64,000 nucleotides of DNA from CAWCDJ01 sp963836015. Lineage in GTDB: Bacteria > Acidobacteriota > Terriglobia > Bryobacterales > Bryobacteraceae. Numbering within the stretch: position 1 is the stretch's first letter; each line of letters begins with the position of its first letter. Location: assembly GCA_963836015.1 (NCBI GenBank), contig CAWIIF010000015.1, forward strand, positions 2,108,001-2,172,000, read 5' to 3'. The position numbers were made by a program, and so were the translations under genes. The notes beneath the pieces are model-generated. The model saw only the letters and a program-made list of their open reading frames with translations. It searched no databases and had not been told where the DNA came from. Positions 32,371 to 41,178 of the stretch are shown piece by piece.

Positions 32371-33387
32371 ATGGTGCGGATCGGGCTCGGCGCGCTCTGG
32401 ATCGGGGTGACGGTGTGCGCAGCGGCCGAAGGCGGACGTACCGTGCACGAAATCGTGCTGCTGGTGCGCGATGCCGCCCAATCTAAAACGTCCGACGGAA
32501 AGCTGGCCAGGGAGCTGCGCAAGTTCCAGCTCGCCGAGCGTGTGGACGACCATGTCATCGAAGAACTCGTGAGCGCGGGAGCCGGCCCCAAGACCGAAGA
32601 GGAGCTGGACAAGCTGCGCGACCTCACCACCGCGCTACCGGAGCCCGACCTGTCCGTGGATTTCCCACATGATGCGCTGCCCACGATTCCGCAGCAACAG
32701 GCCATCGTCAATGCGGCCCGCGACCGCGCGCTCGCCTATACCCACTCCCTTCCGGATTTTTTCTGTGATGAGGCCGTACACCGCTACGAGAACTCCCGTG
32801 GCCGGTGGGAGCAGAAAGACACTCTCGACATCAAGCTCACGTATTTTGAGCAGAAGGAGAAATACGACCTTCTACGCGTCAACGGCCGGCCGACGACGCG
32901 ATCCTTCGAGAGCGTGGGAGGCGCCCTGTCTCAGGGCGAGTTCGGCAGCCTGTTGAGCTCGCTGTTCGCGGGCGATTCCGGCACTCGGTTTCGGTGGGAC
33001 CACTGGACCACCTTGCGCGGCCGGCCGTCGCACGTGTTTCAGTTCCGGATTCTGGTGACGCACTCGAGCTACCGGATCGCCTTCCGGGCGCCCGGCGGCT
33101 CGCTGATCACCACGGTGACCGGGCAGCACGGCTTTGTCTATATCGACCGGGACACCAGCTCCGTCCTGAAGATTGTCGGCGATGCCGATTCGATTCCGCG
33201 CAGCTTCCCCGTGCAGATGGCCAACACCGTGCTCGATTTCGGATTTACGGAGGTCGGCGGGAAAGAGTTCCTGTTGCCGCTGCACGCCGATGTCCGCATG
33301 GGATCCGGATACCTGCTCACGAGAAATGACGTGGAATTCCGGAACTACCGGAAGTTCGGGTCGGAAGCCACTGTTACCTTTCAGTAG
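32371..33387 (+). CDS. Secreted hypothetical protein of acidobacterial style
   Basis: The 338-residue protein has a short signal peptide (IGLGALWIGVTVCAAAEG). A helical first third (LARELRKFQLAERVDDHVIEEL) is followed by a domain seen in many acidobacterial secreted proteins: ALAYTHSLPDFFCDEAVHRY, KEKYDLLRVNGRPT, FESVGGALSQGEFGSLLSSLF and DTSSVLKIVGDADSIPRSFP. The latter part has an outer-membrane lipoprotein-carrier-like beta pattern. No function is known. It overlaps the convergent gene at 33374 by 14 bp. Confidence 0.8.
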   Translation: MVRIGLGALWIGVTVCAAAEGGRTVHEIVLLVRDAAQSKTSDGKLARELRKFQLAERVDDHVIEELVSAGAGPKTEEELDKLRDLTTALPEPDLSVDFPHDALPTIPQQQAIVNAARDRALAYTHSLPDFFCDEAVHRYENSRGRWEQKDTLDIKLTYFEQKEKYDLLRVNGRPTTRSFESVGGALSQGEFGSLLSSLFAGDSGTRFRWDHWTTLRGRPSHVFQFRILVTHSSYRIAFRAPGGSLITTVTGQHGFVYIDRDTSSVLKIVGDADSIPRSFPVQMANTVLDFGFTEVGGKEFLLPLHADVRMGSGYLLTRNDVEFRNYRKFGSEATVTFQ

Positions 33388-33784
33388 GAGTCTGCAACTC
33401 CGAGAAGACGCGAACCATGTCGCGGTGTGCCAGCACGACGCCGGGGTCGCGCTGCATGGCTTCCCAGTACTTCCTGCCGAAGCCGTTGGCGTTCTCCGAG
33501 GGCGACACCAGTTCGCGAGCCCTCGCGATCAGCTTGTCGGCCTCCTCGGGAGTCGGCGGCTCCTCGAAATCCAGAGTCTCATCGATGAGCACGACGAACT
33601 GCGAGAGGTCCCGCAACCAGGCAAACCAGGGGTCGTTCAGAACCAGGTTGAGGTACTGACCCGTGGTGGTGATGCGCTCCACGTCTCTCTCGTAAGCGGC
33701 CTTCTCGGAATCGAGCACGTGTTTGTGGAGACGCAGCAGCCCATCGCGGAGAACGGTGAGACGCGTGGTAGTCGGATCGGCCAT
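33374..33784 (-). CDS. Uncharacterised cytoplasmic protein (136 residues)
   Basis: The protein is mostly helical: LTVLRDGLLRLHKHVLDSEK, AAYERDVERITTTGQYLNLV, PWFAWLRDLSQFVVLIDETL, then PTPEEADKLIARARELVSPS. The pattern PWFAWLRDLSQFVVLIDE is one I recall from conserved hypothetical proteins in Proteobacteria and Acidobacteria, but no role is known. Codon and residue use is that of a real protein. Its 3' end overlaps the convergent secreted-protein gene by 14 bp. Confidence 0.75.
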   Translation of the reverse strand: MADPTTTRLTVLRDGLLRLHKHVLDSEKAAYERDVERITTTGQYLNLVLNDPWFAWLRDLSQFVVLIDETLDFEEPPTPEEADKLIARARELVSPSENANGFGRKYWEAMQRDPGVVLAHRDMVRVFSELQTPTER

Positions 33785-33868
33785 CGGTCTTCATGGTATC
33801 GAAATTTTGTTCATTTCCGCGCGATTCGACCACACGCCGGAGCGAGCTTTCCGTCAAACTAATAGAAG

Positions 33869-34270
33869 ATGAGTTTCCTCGACAATCTCGAAAACAACCT
33901 GAAGAGCCTGGAGTCGCAGGAAGAGGGGCAGGACGCGGCGGAACGCCAGCGCCGCAGCCGGGAGCGCGACCGGGCCAGCGCCCAGGCGGCCGCCCCCTAC
34001 GCGGAACAGTTGAAAAAGGGGCCGTATACAGAAGAGCTGTTGAAACAGGCGGCCCGTATCGGCTTCGCGCTGAGAACCAAGGTACATGTGGCCTGGCTCG
34101 GCTCCACGCTGCGGCTGGAAGCCCGCGAGCGGCGGCTGGAGCTCCGGCCGACGCCCTCCGGCGTGGTCGCGGTCGAACTGGACCAGAACCGCGAAACCCG
34201 CGTCGAGCCGGTCGATCTCCAAAGCAGCCCCGAAGAGCTTCTGCGGCGCTGGCTGGCGCCCGCCGCCTGA
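33869..34270 (+). CDS. Uncharacterised protein with helical N-terminus (133 residues)
   Basis: MSFLDNLENNLKSLESQEEG opens a charged helix with many Arg and Glu residues up to about position 45 (AERQRRSRERDRASAQAAAP). A compact alpha/beta part follows (IGFALRTKVHVAWLGSTLRL, ERRLELRPTPSGVVAVELDQ). No family is recognised and there is no signal peptide. It stands 39 bp before the Kir channel gene on the same strand, so co-transcription is possible. Confidence 0.7.
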   Translation: MSFLDNLENNLKSLESQEEGQDAAERQRRSRERDRASAQAAAPYAEQLKKGPYTEELLKQAARIGFALRTKVHVAWLGSTLRLEARERRLELRPTPSGVVAVELDQNRETRVEPVDLQSSPEELLRRWLAPAA

Positions 34271-34309
34271 CTCCCGCATCTTATCCGGATCTCTTAAGAT
34301 CGGATACAT

Positions 34310-35221
34310 ATGCGGAGAGTGAGCTACGATCCCGGCCTGACTGAGCGCTTCACCGGCACATTCCGGCGGGTGATCAACAAGGACGGCAGCTTCAACGTCC
34401 ACAGGCGGGGTACCAACTGGCGGGACGTTCACCCTTATCTGTACCTGATCAACATGCGCTGGTGGCCGTTTCTGGGGACATTATTCCTCGGTTACATGGT
34501 GGCCAACACCATCTTTGCACTGCTCTACTACGCCATCGGCACGGGGGAGTTGCAGGGGGCCGAGGCCCTGACAGCCGGGCGGCGCTTCCTGAACGCCTTT
34601 TTCTTCAGCGCCCATACTCTGACCACGGTTGGGTACGGCAGCATCTTTCCGAAGGGCTTGGGCGCGGAGATCCTGTCTTCCATCGAAGCCCTGGTCGGCG
34701 TTTTGGGCTTTGCCGTCGCCACCGGCCTGCTGTTCGGACGCGTCTCCCGGCCGTCGGCGCGGATCGGCTTCAGCACGAACATCCTCGTGTCCCCATACCA
34801 GGACACCACCAGCCTGCAATTCCGGGTGGTCAATCTGCGGCCGAACTCGCTGATGGAACTGGAGGTGCGAACCCTTCTCATGCTGGTGGAGCCCGATAGC
34901 GGCGGGCCCCGGCGCGTCTACAAGCAGTTGCACATGGAGCGGGACCAGGTGCTGTTCATGCCGCTGACCTGGACCATCGTTCACCCGATCGATACCGATA
35001 GCCCACTGTGGCAGGTGACGTCCGAGGAACTATCGCAGAAGCAGGCCGAGTTTCTGATTCTAATCAAGGCCTACGATGACACCTTCAGCCAGACGGTGCT
35101 GGTGCGGCACTCCTACCGCCACGACGAAATGGTGTGGGGCCGGCACTTCGCCCCGGCCTTTTCCGTGGACGAACATGGAGACATGGTGCTCGAGGTGCAA
35201 AAGGTCGGCGAACTGGGTTAG
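34310..35221 (+). CDS. Inward-rectifier-type (KirBac) potassium channel
   Basis: The 303-residue protein has a slide helix region, an outer helix (WWPFLGTLFLGYMVANTIFA), a pore helix with selectivity filter TVGYG at 106-110, and an inner helix (ILSSIEALVGVLGFAVATGLLF). The C-terminal half is the cytoplasmic immunoglobulin-like Kir domain (QFRVVNLRPNSLMELEVRTL, WTIVHPIDTDSPLWQVTSEE, LIKAYDDTFSQTVLVRHSY). It forms tetrameric potassium channels in the inner membrane. Length matches KirBac proteins. It overlaps the convergent DinB gene by 4 bp. Confidence 0.93.
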   Translation: MRRVSYDPGLTERFTGTFRRVINKDGSFNVHRRGTNWRDVHPYLYLINMRWWPFLGTLFLGYMVANTIFALLYYAIGTGELQGAEALTAGRRFLNAFFFSAHTLTTVGYGSIFPKGLGAEILSSIEALVGVLGFAVATGLLFGRVSRPSARIGFSTNILVSPYQDTTSLQFRVVNLRPNSLMELEVRTLLMLVEPDSGGPRRVYKQLHMERDQVLFMPLTWTIVHPIDTDSPLWQVTSEELSQKQAEFLILIKAYDDTFSQTVLVRHSYRHDEMVWGRHFAPAFSVDEHGDMVLEVQKVGELG

Positions 35222-35748
35222 CGGCTGGCCGGCGGAATCACGCCGTTCATTCGTGCGTAAACCACCATCTGACCATAGTGGTCCATTGTGTGCCAGACGG
35301 CGATGGCGGCGGCGCCTCCGCGGGCCATATCCGGTCCGCCGAAGGGCGATTTCACCATCTCGAGTTCGTTCTGGGCCGTCAAGCCGTTCATCGCCTTGTG
35401 CGCGTAATCGAAAGCCCCCTGCACGAAGGCCACGATATCTTCTTTAGTCTTGACCGTATCCGGGCCGTTTTCGCCGCCCAGAACGATGGGGGGCTGTTCC
35501 TGGCGGGCGGCGGCGGCGACCAAATAGATCACCGCAGCCACATGCTTGGCCTGTTGGGCGAATGTCCGGACACCCTTAAACTCCCCGTTGGAGGGCGCAA
35601 ACGCCAATTTGTCGGCAGGCATAGCCTTGATCAGCGGAACCACTTCCGATTCCACCGATTTGAGCTGGCTGTCGTAAAGCCGGGCCACTGTCATGTCGGC
35701 GGCGGGCGCCAGAATGGCGGCGAAAAGAACTAGTAGCGGTGTTTTCAT
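35218..35748 (-). CDS. Secreted DinB-like four-helix protein
   Basis: The 176-residue protein starts at MKTPLLVLFAAILAPAADM (signal peptide). Helices carry the DinB/YfiT metal pattern: AQQAKHVAAVIYLVAAAA, and WHTMDHYGQMVVYARMNGV, which has the terminal HxxxH-type pair. An upstream in-frame start (six codons earlier) is not favoured because the signal peptide fits ATG 35748. DinB-like secreted proteins are a common, uncharacterised acidobacterial type; a metal-dependent thiol transferase role is possible. Confidence 0.82.
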   Translation of the reverse strand: MKTPLLVLFAAILAPAADMTVARLYDSQLKSVESEVVPLIKAMPADKLAFAPSNGEFKGVRTFAQQAKHVAAVIYLVAAAARQEQPPIVLGGENGPDTVKTKEDIVAFVQGAFDYAHKAMNGLTAQNELEMVKSPFGGPDMARGGAAAIAVWHTMDHYGQMVVYARMNGVIPPASR

Positions 35749-35826
35749 TGGGATGCAGTATAGCACTTGCGGGACGCGAAGAGAAAGCGAAATTCTGGAT
35801 CGCGTGCGGAAATACTAAGTTTCTGT

Positions 35827-35832
35827 TAAAAT
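35827..35832 (+). promoter_or_regulatory. Extended -10 element for gyrA
   Basis: TGTTAAAAT (TG at 35824-35825, TAAAAT at 35827-35832) has the extended -10 form and lies 28 bp before the gyrA start. No good -35 hexamer sits 17 bp upstream, which extended -10 promoters can tolerate. The transcript would have a leader of about 20 nt. Confidence 0.4.
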
Positions 35833-35859
35833 AGGACTTAACCCCAAAGAGGAGTCATC

Positions 35860-38373
35860 TTGGCCGATCAGGATCCACCACCGCAAGGTTCCCTTGTCCC
35901 CCCGCCTCCGGGAGGCGGTGACGGGAACAAAAATCTCGTCCCCATCAACATCGAAGAAGAGATGCGGCGGTCTTACCTCGATTACGCCATGAGCGTGATC
36001 GTGGGCCGCGCGCTGCCCGATATTCGCGACGGCTTGAAGCCCGTCCACCGGCGCATTCTCTACGGCATGCACGATATGGGCCTGGCGCCTAACCGTCCCA
36101 CCGTGAAGTGCGCCAAGATCACCGGGCAGGTGATGGGAAAGTTCCATCCTCACGGCGATTCCCCGATTTACGATGCGTTGGTACGCATGGCGCAGAACTT
36201 TTCCATGCGCTACCCGCTGGTGCAGGGGCAGGGAAACTTCGGCTCGATCGACGGCGACCCGCCGGCGGCCATGCGGTACACCGAAGCGCGGCTTTCGCGC
36301 ATCGCCACCGCGCTGCTGCAGGATATCGACAAGGAGACGGTCGATTTCCGCCCCAACTACGACGAGAGCGAATCCGAGCCGGAAGTGCTTCCCACGCGGG
36401 TGCCGAACCTGCTGGTGAACGGGTCGGCGGGTATCGCCGTAGGCATGGCGACCAACATTCCGCCGCACAACCTGACGGAAATCATCAATGCCGCCGTCCA
36501 TCTCATCCAGCATCGCGACGCGCCGTTGTCCAAAATCATGGAGTTTGTGACGGGACCCGATTTCCCCACCGGAGGCCAGATTCTCGGCCGCCAGGGGATC
36601 TTCGACGCTTACACGAAGGGCCGGGGCCAGCTCAAAATCCGCGCCCGCACCAAGCGCGAGGCGATCGGCAAGGACCGCGAGGCCATCATCGTCACCGAAA
36701 TTCCTTACCAGGTCAACAAGTCGCGGCTGATCGAGCAGATGTCCGCCCTGGTCAACGAGAAGAAGGTGGAAGGCATCAGCGACATCCGCGATGAAAGCGA
36801 CCGCGACGGCACCCGCATCGTGCTCGAGTTGAAGCGCGGCGAGCAGCCCGAGGTCGTCCTCAACAACCTGTACAAGCATTCTCAGCTGCAGATCGGCTTC
36901 GGCGTGATCATGCTGTCGATCGTCAACGGGCAGCCGCGCGAGCTCGGCCTCGTGCCGATGATCAAGTACTTCATCGATCACCGCGTGGAAGTGGTCCGCC
37001 GCCGCACCGAGTACGAGCTGCGCAAGGCCCGCGAGCGCGAGCACATCTTGCTGGGCTTCCAGAAAGCTCTTGACAACCTGGACGAAGTGATTCGCCTGAT
37101 CCGCGCGGCGCGCGGGCCCAAGGAAGCTCGCGACTCGCTGATCGCTTCCTTCGAGTTCAGCGAGCGGCAGGCGCAGGCCATCATCGAGATGCAGCTCCAG
37201 CGCCTGACCGGGATGGAGCAGCAGAAGATCCTGGACGAGCTGGCCGATATCCAGCGGCGCATCGCCGAATACCTGGAGATTCTGGGCTCCGAAAAAGTGC
37301 TGAAGGATCTGATCATCAAAGAGCTGAGAGACGTCCAGAAGGAATTTGGCGACGAGCGCCGCACCGAGATCATCGAGGACACGGGCGAAATCCGGCTGGA
37401 AGACCTGGTGGCGGTGGAAGACGTGGCCGTGACGGTCACCCGCGGCGGCTATCTCAAGCGCACGGCCGTCGACACCTACCGGCGGCAGACGCGCGGCGGC
37501 AAGGGCCGCATCGGCATGGGCACGCGCGCCGAGGATTTCGTGGAGCACCTCATCGTTGCCTCCACCCACAGCTACCTGCTGTTCTTCACGACGCGCGGCC
37601 GCGTCTACTGGCTGAAGATCTATGAGATCCCGGACGCCACCACGGTCGGGAAGGGCAAGCACATCAACAACCTCATCGCCCTGCAGGACGATGAGACCGT
37701 GAAGGCGTTCCTTTCGGTGAAGGATTTCGTCCCCGACAAGTTCGTGGTGATGGTGACGAAGCACGGGGTCATCAAGAAATCGGAGCTCAGCGAGTTCGAC
37801 AACCCCATGTCGCGCGGCATCATTGCGGTGTCGCTCGACGATGGCGACGAGCTGATCTCAGCCAAGATCACCAACGGGACCAACTACATTTTCCTCGGCT
37901 CGCACGAAGGCCAGGCGATCCGTTTCGAAGAACAGCACGTGCGTCCCATGGGCCGGCAGGCGCGCGGCGTGCGTGCCATGGAGCTGTCCAAAGGCGACTA
38001 CCTGGTCGGCATGGAGGTGGTCGAGAAGGAAGGCACCATCCTGTCGATCGCCGAGAACGGCTACGGCAAGCGCACCCCGCTCGAAACCTACCGCCTGACC
38101 AACCGCGGCGGCAAGGGCGTGATCAACATGAAGACCACCAGCAAGACCGGCATGGTGGTGGCGCTGCTCTCGGTGAAGGAAGACTCCGAGGTCATCCTGG
38201 TCAGCCAGAACGGCAAGATCATCCGCATGGATTCTTCCACCATCCGGCAGGCGGGGCGCTCCACTTCCGGCGTCAAGCTGGTTACTCTGGAAGAGGGCGA
38301 CAAGGTGGCCGCGGCTTCGGTGATTCCCGAAACCGAGAGCGGAAACGGGCAGGAAGACCTGCCGCTCCAGTAA
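35860..38373 (+). CDS. gyrA: DNA gyrase subunit A, TTG start
   Basis: The 837-residue protein is full length for GyrA. It begins with a Pro/Gly-rich leader (about 25 residues) and then NIEEEMRRSYLDYAMSVIVG. The catalytic Tyr140 is in AAMRYTEARLS. The quinolone region FHPHGDSPIYDAL keeps the sensitive Ser101 and Asp105 types. The C-terminal DNA-wrapping domain has the GyrA box QTRGGKG and further blades (MSRGIIAVSLDDGD, QARGVRAM, NRGGKGVINM). The start is TTG, fixed by AGAGGAG 5-6 bp before it. It supercoils DNA with GyrB, which is not in the window. larE follows after 18 bp. Confidence 0.97.
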   Translation: MADQDPPPQGSLVPPPPGGGDGNKNLVPINIEEEMRRSYLDYAMSVIVGRALPDIRDGLKPVHRRILYGMHDMGLAPNRPTVKCAKITGQVMGKFHPHGDSPIYDALVRMAQNFSMRYPLVQGQGNFGSIDGDPPAAMRYTEARLSRIATALLQDIDKETVDFRPNYDESESEPEVLPTRVPNLLVNGSAGIAVGMATNIPPHNLTEIINAAVHLIQHRDAPLSKIMEFVTGPDFPTGGQILGRQGIFDAYTKGRGQLKIRARTKREAIGKDREAIIVTEIPYQVNKSRLIEQMSALVNEKKVEGISDIRDESDRDGTRIVLELKRGEQPEVVLNNLYKHSQLQIGFGVIMLSIVNGQPRELGLVPMIKYFIDHRVEVVRRRTEYELRKAREREHILLGFQKALDNLDEVIRLIRAARGPKEARDSLIASFEFSERQAQAIIEMQLQRLTGMEQQKILDELADIQRRIAEYLEILGSEKVLKDLIIKELRDVQKEFGDERRTEIIEDTGEIRLEDLVAVEDVAVTVTRGGYLKRTAVDTYRRQTRGGKGRIGMGTRAEDFVEHLIVASTHSYLLFFTTRGRVYWLKIYEIPDATTVGKGKHINNLIALQDDETVKAFLSVKDFVPDKFVVMVTKHGVIKKSELSEFDNPMSRGIIAVSLDDGDELISAKITNGTNYIFLGSHEGQAIRFEEQHVRPMGRQARGVRAMELSKGDYLVGMEVVEKEGTILSIAENGYGKRTPLETYRLTNRGGKGVINMKTTSKTGMVVALLSVKEDSEVILVSQNGKIIRMDSSTIRQAGRSTSGVKLVTLEEGDKVAAASVIPETESGNGQEDLPLQ

Positions 38374-38391
38374 ACTAAGGAAGGGCTGGAT

Positions 38392-39237
38392 ATGGCGACT
38401 CTAGTGGAACTGTCTGACGGGACGCGCCTGGAAGAAAAGGAGGCGCGGCTCTTCGCGCACCTGGCGGGCTTGGGCAAGGTGCTGGTGGCGTTCTCCGGCG
38501 GCACCGATTCGGCCTATCTTGCCTGGGCCGCCAGCCACGTGCTGGGCGCGGGCGCCGTCGCCATAACCGCCGATTCGGCCTCGCTTCCGGAGTCGCACAA
38601 GCGCGACGCCGAGGCCTTTGTTCAGAAGTTCGGCATCGTTCACGAGTACATCGAGACCCGGGAGTTCGAGAACCCCGACTATCTCCGCAACGATCCGAAT
38701 CGCTGCTTCCACTGCAAGGACGAGCTGTTTACGCGCCTGAAAGACGTGGGGCGCGAGCGCGGATTCCCGCACATCGTCTACGGCGTGAACGCGGACGACC
38801 TGGGCGACTACCGCCCCGGGCAGAACGCCGCCCGGCAGCACCAGGTGGCATCGCCCCTGGCGGATGCCGGCCTCACCAAGGCCGAGATTCGCGAGCTTTC
38901 GCGCCGCGCCGGGCTCCCGACCTGGGACCGTCCGGCTTCGGCCTGCCTCAGCTCGCGGATTCCTTATGGAACGCCGGTGTCGATCGAGAATGTGAAGACC
39001 GTGGAATCGGGCGAGGAGCAGATCAAGGCGCTGGGGTTCCGCCAGTTCCGCGTACGCTTTCACGGAGAGGTGGTGCGCATCGAGATCGCGCCCGACGAGC
39101 TTGACCGCGCCCTCAACCGCGACATGGCCCGGCAGTTCACCGCCATCTTCAAGGGGCTGGGCTTCCAGTACGTGACGCTGGACCTGGAAGGCTACCGGCA
39201 GGGATCTTTGAACGAAGTCCTGCCTGGGCGCAAGTAG
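38392..39237 (+). CDS. larE: LarE, ATP-dependent sacrificial sulfur transferase
   Basis: The 281-residue PP-loop ATPase has SGGTDS at 35-40, TADSASLPESHKRDAEAFV, NRCFHCKDELFTRL (paired Cys), YGVNADDLGDYRPG and PASACLSSRIPYG. The last holds the Cys that LarE of Lactobacillus sacrifices during synthesis of the nickel-pincer cofactor of lactate racemase. It would act in cofactor sulfuration in the cytoplasm. LarA, LarB and LarC are not nearby, so either they lie elsewhere or this enzyme serves another racemase. It is very probably cotranscribed with gyrA. Confidence 0.9.
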   Translation: MATLVELSDGTRLEEKEARLFAHLAGLGKVLVAFSGGTDSAYLAWAASHVLGAGAVAITADSASLPESHKRDAEAFVQKFGIVHEYIETREFENPDYLRNDPNRCFHCKDELFTRLKDVGRERGFPHIVYGVNADDLGDYRPGQNAARQHQVASPLADAGLTKAEIRELSRRAGLPTWDRPASACLSSRIPYGTPVSIENVKTVESGEEQIKALGFRQFRVRFHGEVVRIEIAPDELDRALNRDMARQFTAIFKGLGFQYVTLDLEGYRQGSLNEVLPGRK

Positions 39238-39243
39238 GCCGTC

Positions 39244-39357
39244 TCAGACGTCCTTAGGCGCGGATTTCCGCTTGTTCCTGCGCCGCAGAATCACCACTCC
39301 GACCAGCACTGCGGCTACCACGAACTCGACCACTCGCAAGACATCGTCTGGGCTCAC
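39244..39357 (-). CDS. Tiny single-span membrane protein (37 residues), GTG start
   Basis: GTG 39357 to TGA 39244 reads SPDDVLRVVEFVVAAVLVG after the start, then VVILRRRNKRKSAPKDV. One transmembrane helix followed by a strongly basic tail is the layout of a real small membrane protein. The ribosome site is poor (GAGG only 3 bp away, GGAG 12 bp away). It fills the otherwise empty 175 bp between larE and the next gene. Confidence 0.35.
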   Translation of the reverse strand: MSPDDVLRVVEFVVAAVLVGVVILRRRNKRKSAPKDV

Positions 39358-39412
39358 GGCCTCTATCGCTCCTGACCGGGAAGTATAGAACACCGTGCAC
39401 CCAAACAACCAG

Positions 39413-41149
39413 TTATCTTGAGAGAACTAACCTGGCGGCGTGCAGGCCTCCGGCACGCTGAATTCCGGGTACGAAGAGGCTGTCGATGAAATCCTGGTCG
39501 GTGTCGCGGAAGTCCCCGATGTCGGCCTGGAGATCGACTTTTTCAGGGGCTACGGCGGCGGCAAACGTGCACCAGATCGCGGCCTTTCCGAGACCCACCA
39601 GGCGCGTTCCGGGGGTCTTCAGCCAGGCCAAAGCCGTCAGGATGTCCTGCACGCGGTTGGCGTCGTCGGATTTGTTGAAGGTGAGGAACATCGGCACCGA
39701 GCGGTTGCGCGGCGCCACGGCGCTCCCGGTCTGAAACGCGTCGATCAGCAGGACCGAGCGCCCGGCTTGAAGCAGGCGCTGGACCTCGGGCGACTTCCGG
39801 GCGGCCTCCGCGCCTTCCGGCCCGACCACCAGCGCGGGCGGGTTCGCGCCCTTCACCCAGATGCCGGGCACGCGGTCGCCCCGCCCGGGACGGCTGAGCA
39901 GGACACGCTCGCCCTGAACGTCGCTGAGCACCCGGGAGGGCCACTCGGCCGCCAGCGCATAGGTCAACCGCTCACGCTCGTCGCCGGTCTGCTCCTTGGC
40001 GAAACGAACCCATTCGTCGAAGAGTTGTGAGAACGAAATGGCGTTATCCGGCAGCTTGCGGTTGAACAGCGCCAGCATGTCGCCGAGCTTCTCGATCCGC
40101 ACCGACTTCTCCTTGAACTTCGAAGGGTCGTCCATCCCCAGGACATGCTTGCCGAAAAACGCATAAGTGGCTTCGCGGTTCGGCCGGTTGTAATTGTGCG
40201 GGGCGTTCTGATAGAAGTACGCCACGTTTCCGTCTTTGCCGTAGAGATCGTAGATGGCGCGGACGGCGGGATACTCCTCCGTCTCCATGTTCTTCGTCCA
40301 GTCGCCCGTAGCGGCGCTCATGATCATGGGCTTGGGGGCCATCATCGAAGCGATCTCGACGTTGTTGGTGTCGAGCCGCAGGCCCGGCGCGTTCTCGCAG
40401 AGAGAGCCGCCCTGCATGAGGAACGACACCATGTTGGCCGGGGCGGAGAACTGGATGCGGTCGTCTACGGCCTGCAGCATCATGGTCTGGGTGGCGCCGC
40501 CCGACGCGCCGGTTACGCCGATCCTGCCGCGGTTCACACCCGGAAGCGACTCTAGAAAATCGACCACGCGGATCGAGTTCCACAACTGCAGTTGCAGAGG
40601 CCCGAAATCCCACAGCTCTTCCGCCGGCTTGTCGCCGAAATCGTGCGGCGTCTGGACGGTGTCGTCGTAGCCCACCATGTCGTAGGCGAAGACCACGTAG
40701 CCCTGTCGCGCCAGGTTGATGCAGCGCGCGGGTACCGAGGCGATATCCGTGTGTTCCAGGCGTCCGTAGTTCCAGTGGCCGTGCGGTGAAGCCACCGCGG
40801 GGAAGCCTCCGGGCGGAGCGGGTTGGAGCGGCCGGTAGAGATTGCCCCCGAGATAGTAGCCGGGAAAGGTTTCAAGCAAAACCTTCTCGATGGAGTAGTC
40901 CCGGTTCTCGATGCGCCCGAAGATCTGCGGGTGCAGATCGTTCTTGGGAAACATCGGCAGAAGCCCCGCCGCCGAGAGAATCTGCTTCCGCAGAAACGCC
41001 TTCCGCGCCTCCCACTCCGCCAGGGTCTTGTACGTCTTGGGTGCGAAGTGCGTATCGGTATTGGGGGGATCGATATTGCGGGCGTCGCGCGCGGGAATCT
41101 GCGCCTGTGCCACGAGACAGGCGGCGAACACGGCCAGAAGGAAACGCAT
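39413..41149 (-). CDS. Secreted alpha/beta-hydrolase (acetyl-xylan-esterase/dienelactone-hydrolase type)
   Basis: The 578-residue protein starts at MRFLLAVFAACLVAQAQIP (signal peptide). The hydrolase core shows AVASPHGHWNYGR, GYVVFAYDMVGYDDT, the nucleophile elbow GVTGASGGATQTM and acid/His candidates in APKPMIMSAATGDWT and YFYQNAPHNYNRP. A less conserved 220-residue C-terminal part follows. Enzymes of this build are abundant in Solibacter-like genomes beside sugar genes, and deacetylation of plant polysaccharide is likely. The longer open frame upstream would run into the MFS gene and is rejected. Confidence 0.85.
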   Translation of the reverse strand: MRFLLAVFAACLVAQAQIPARDARNIDPPNTDTHFAPKTYKTLAEWEARKAFLRKQILSAAGLLPMFPKNDLHPQIFGRIENRDYSIEKVLLETFPGYYLGGNLYRPLQPAPPGGFPAVASPHGHWNYGRLEHTDIASVPARCINLARQGYVVFAYDMVGYDDTVQTPHDFGDKPAEELWDFGPLQLQLWNSIRVVDFLESLPGVNRGRIGVTGASGGATQTMMLQAVDDRIQFSAPANMVSFLMQGGSLCENAPGLRLDTNNVEIASMMAPKPMIMSAATGDWTKNMETEEYPAVRAIYDLYGKDGNVAYFYQNAPHNYNRPNREATYAFFGKHVLGMDDPSKFKEKSVRIEKLGDMLALFNRKLPDNAISFSQLFDEWVRFAKEQTGDERERLTYALAAEWPSRVLSDVQGERVLLSRPGRGDRVPGIWVKGANPPALVVGPEGAEAARKSPEVQRLLQAGRSVLLIDAFQTGSAVAPRNRSVPMFLTFNKSDDANRVQDILTALAWLKTPGTRLVGLGKAAIWCTFAAAVAPEKVDLQADIGDFRDTDQDFIDSLFVPGIQRAGGLHAARLVLSR

Positions 41150-41178
41150 GGATACAGGGTAGTACAAAACCGGCCCAG

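Noticed and set aside
35815..37764. 649-codon minus-strand open frame
   Set aside because: It lies wholly antisense to gyrA and its composition is that of an antisense frame.
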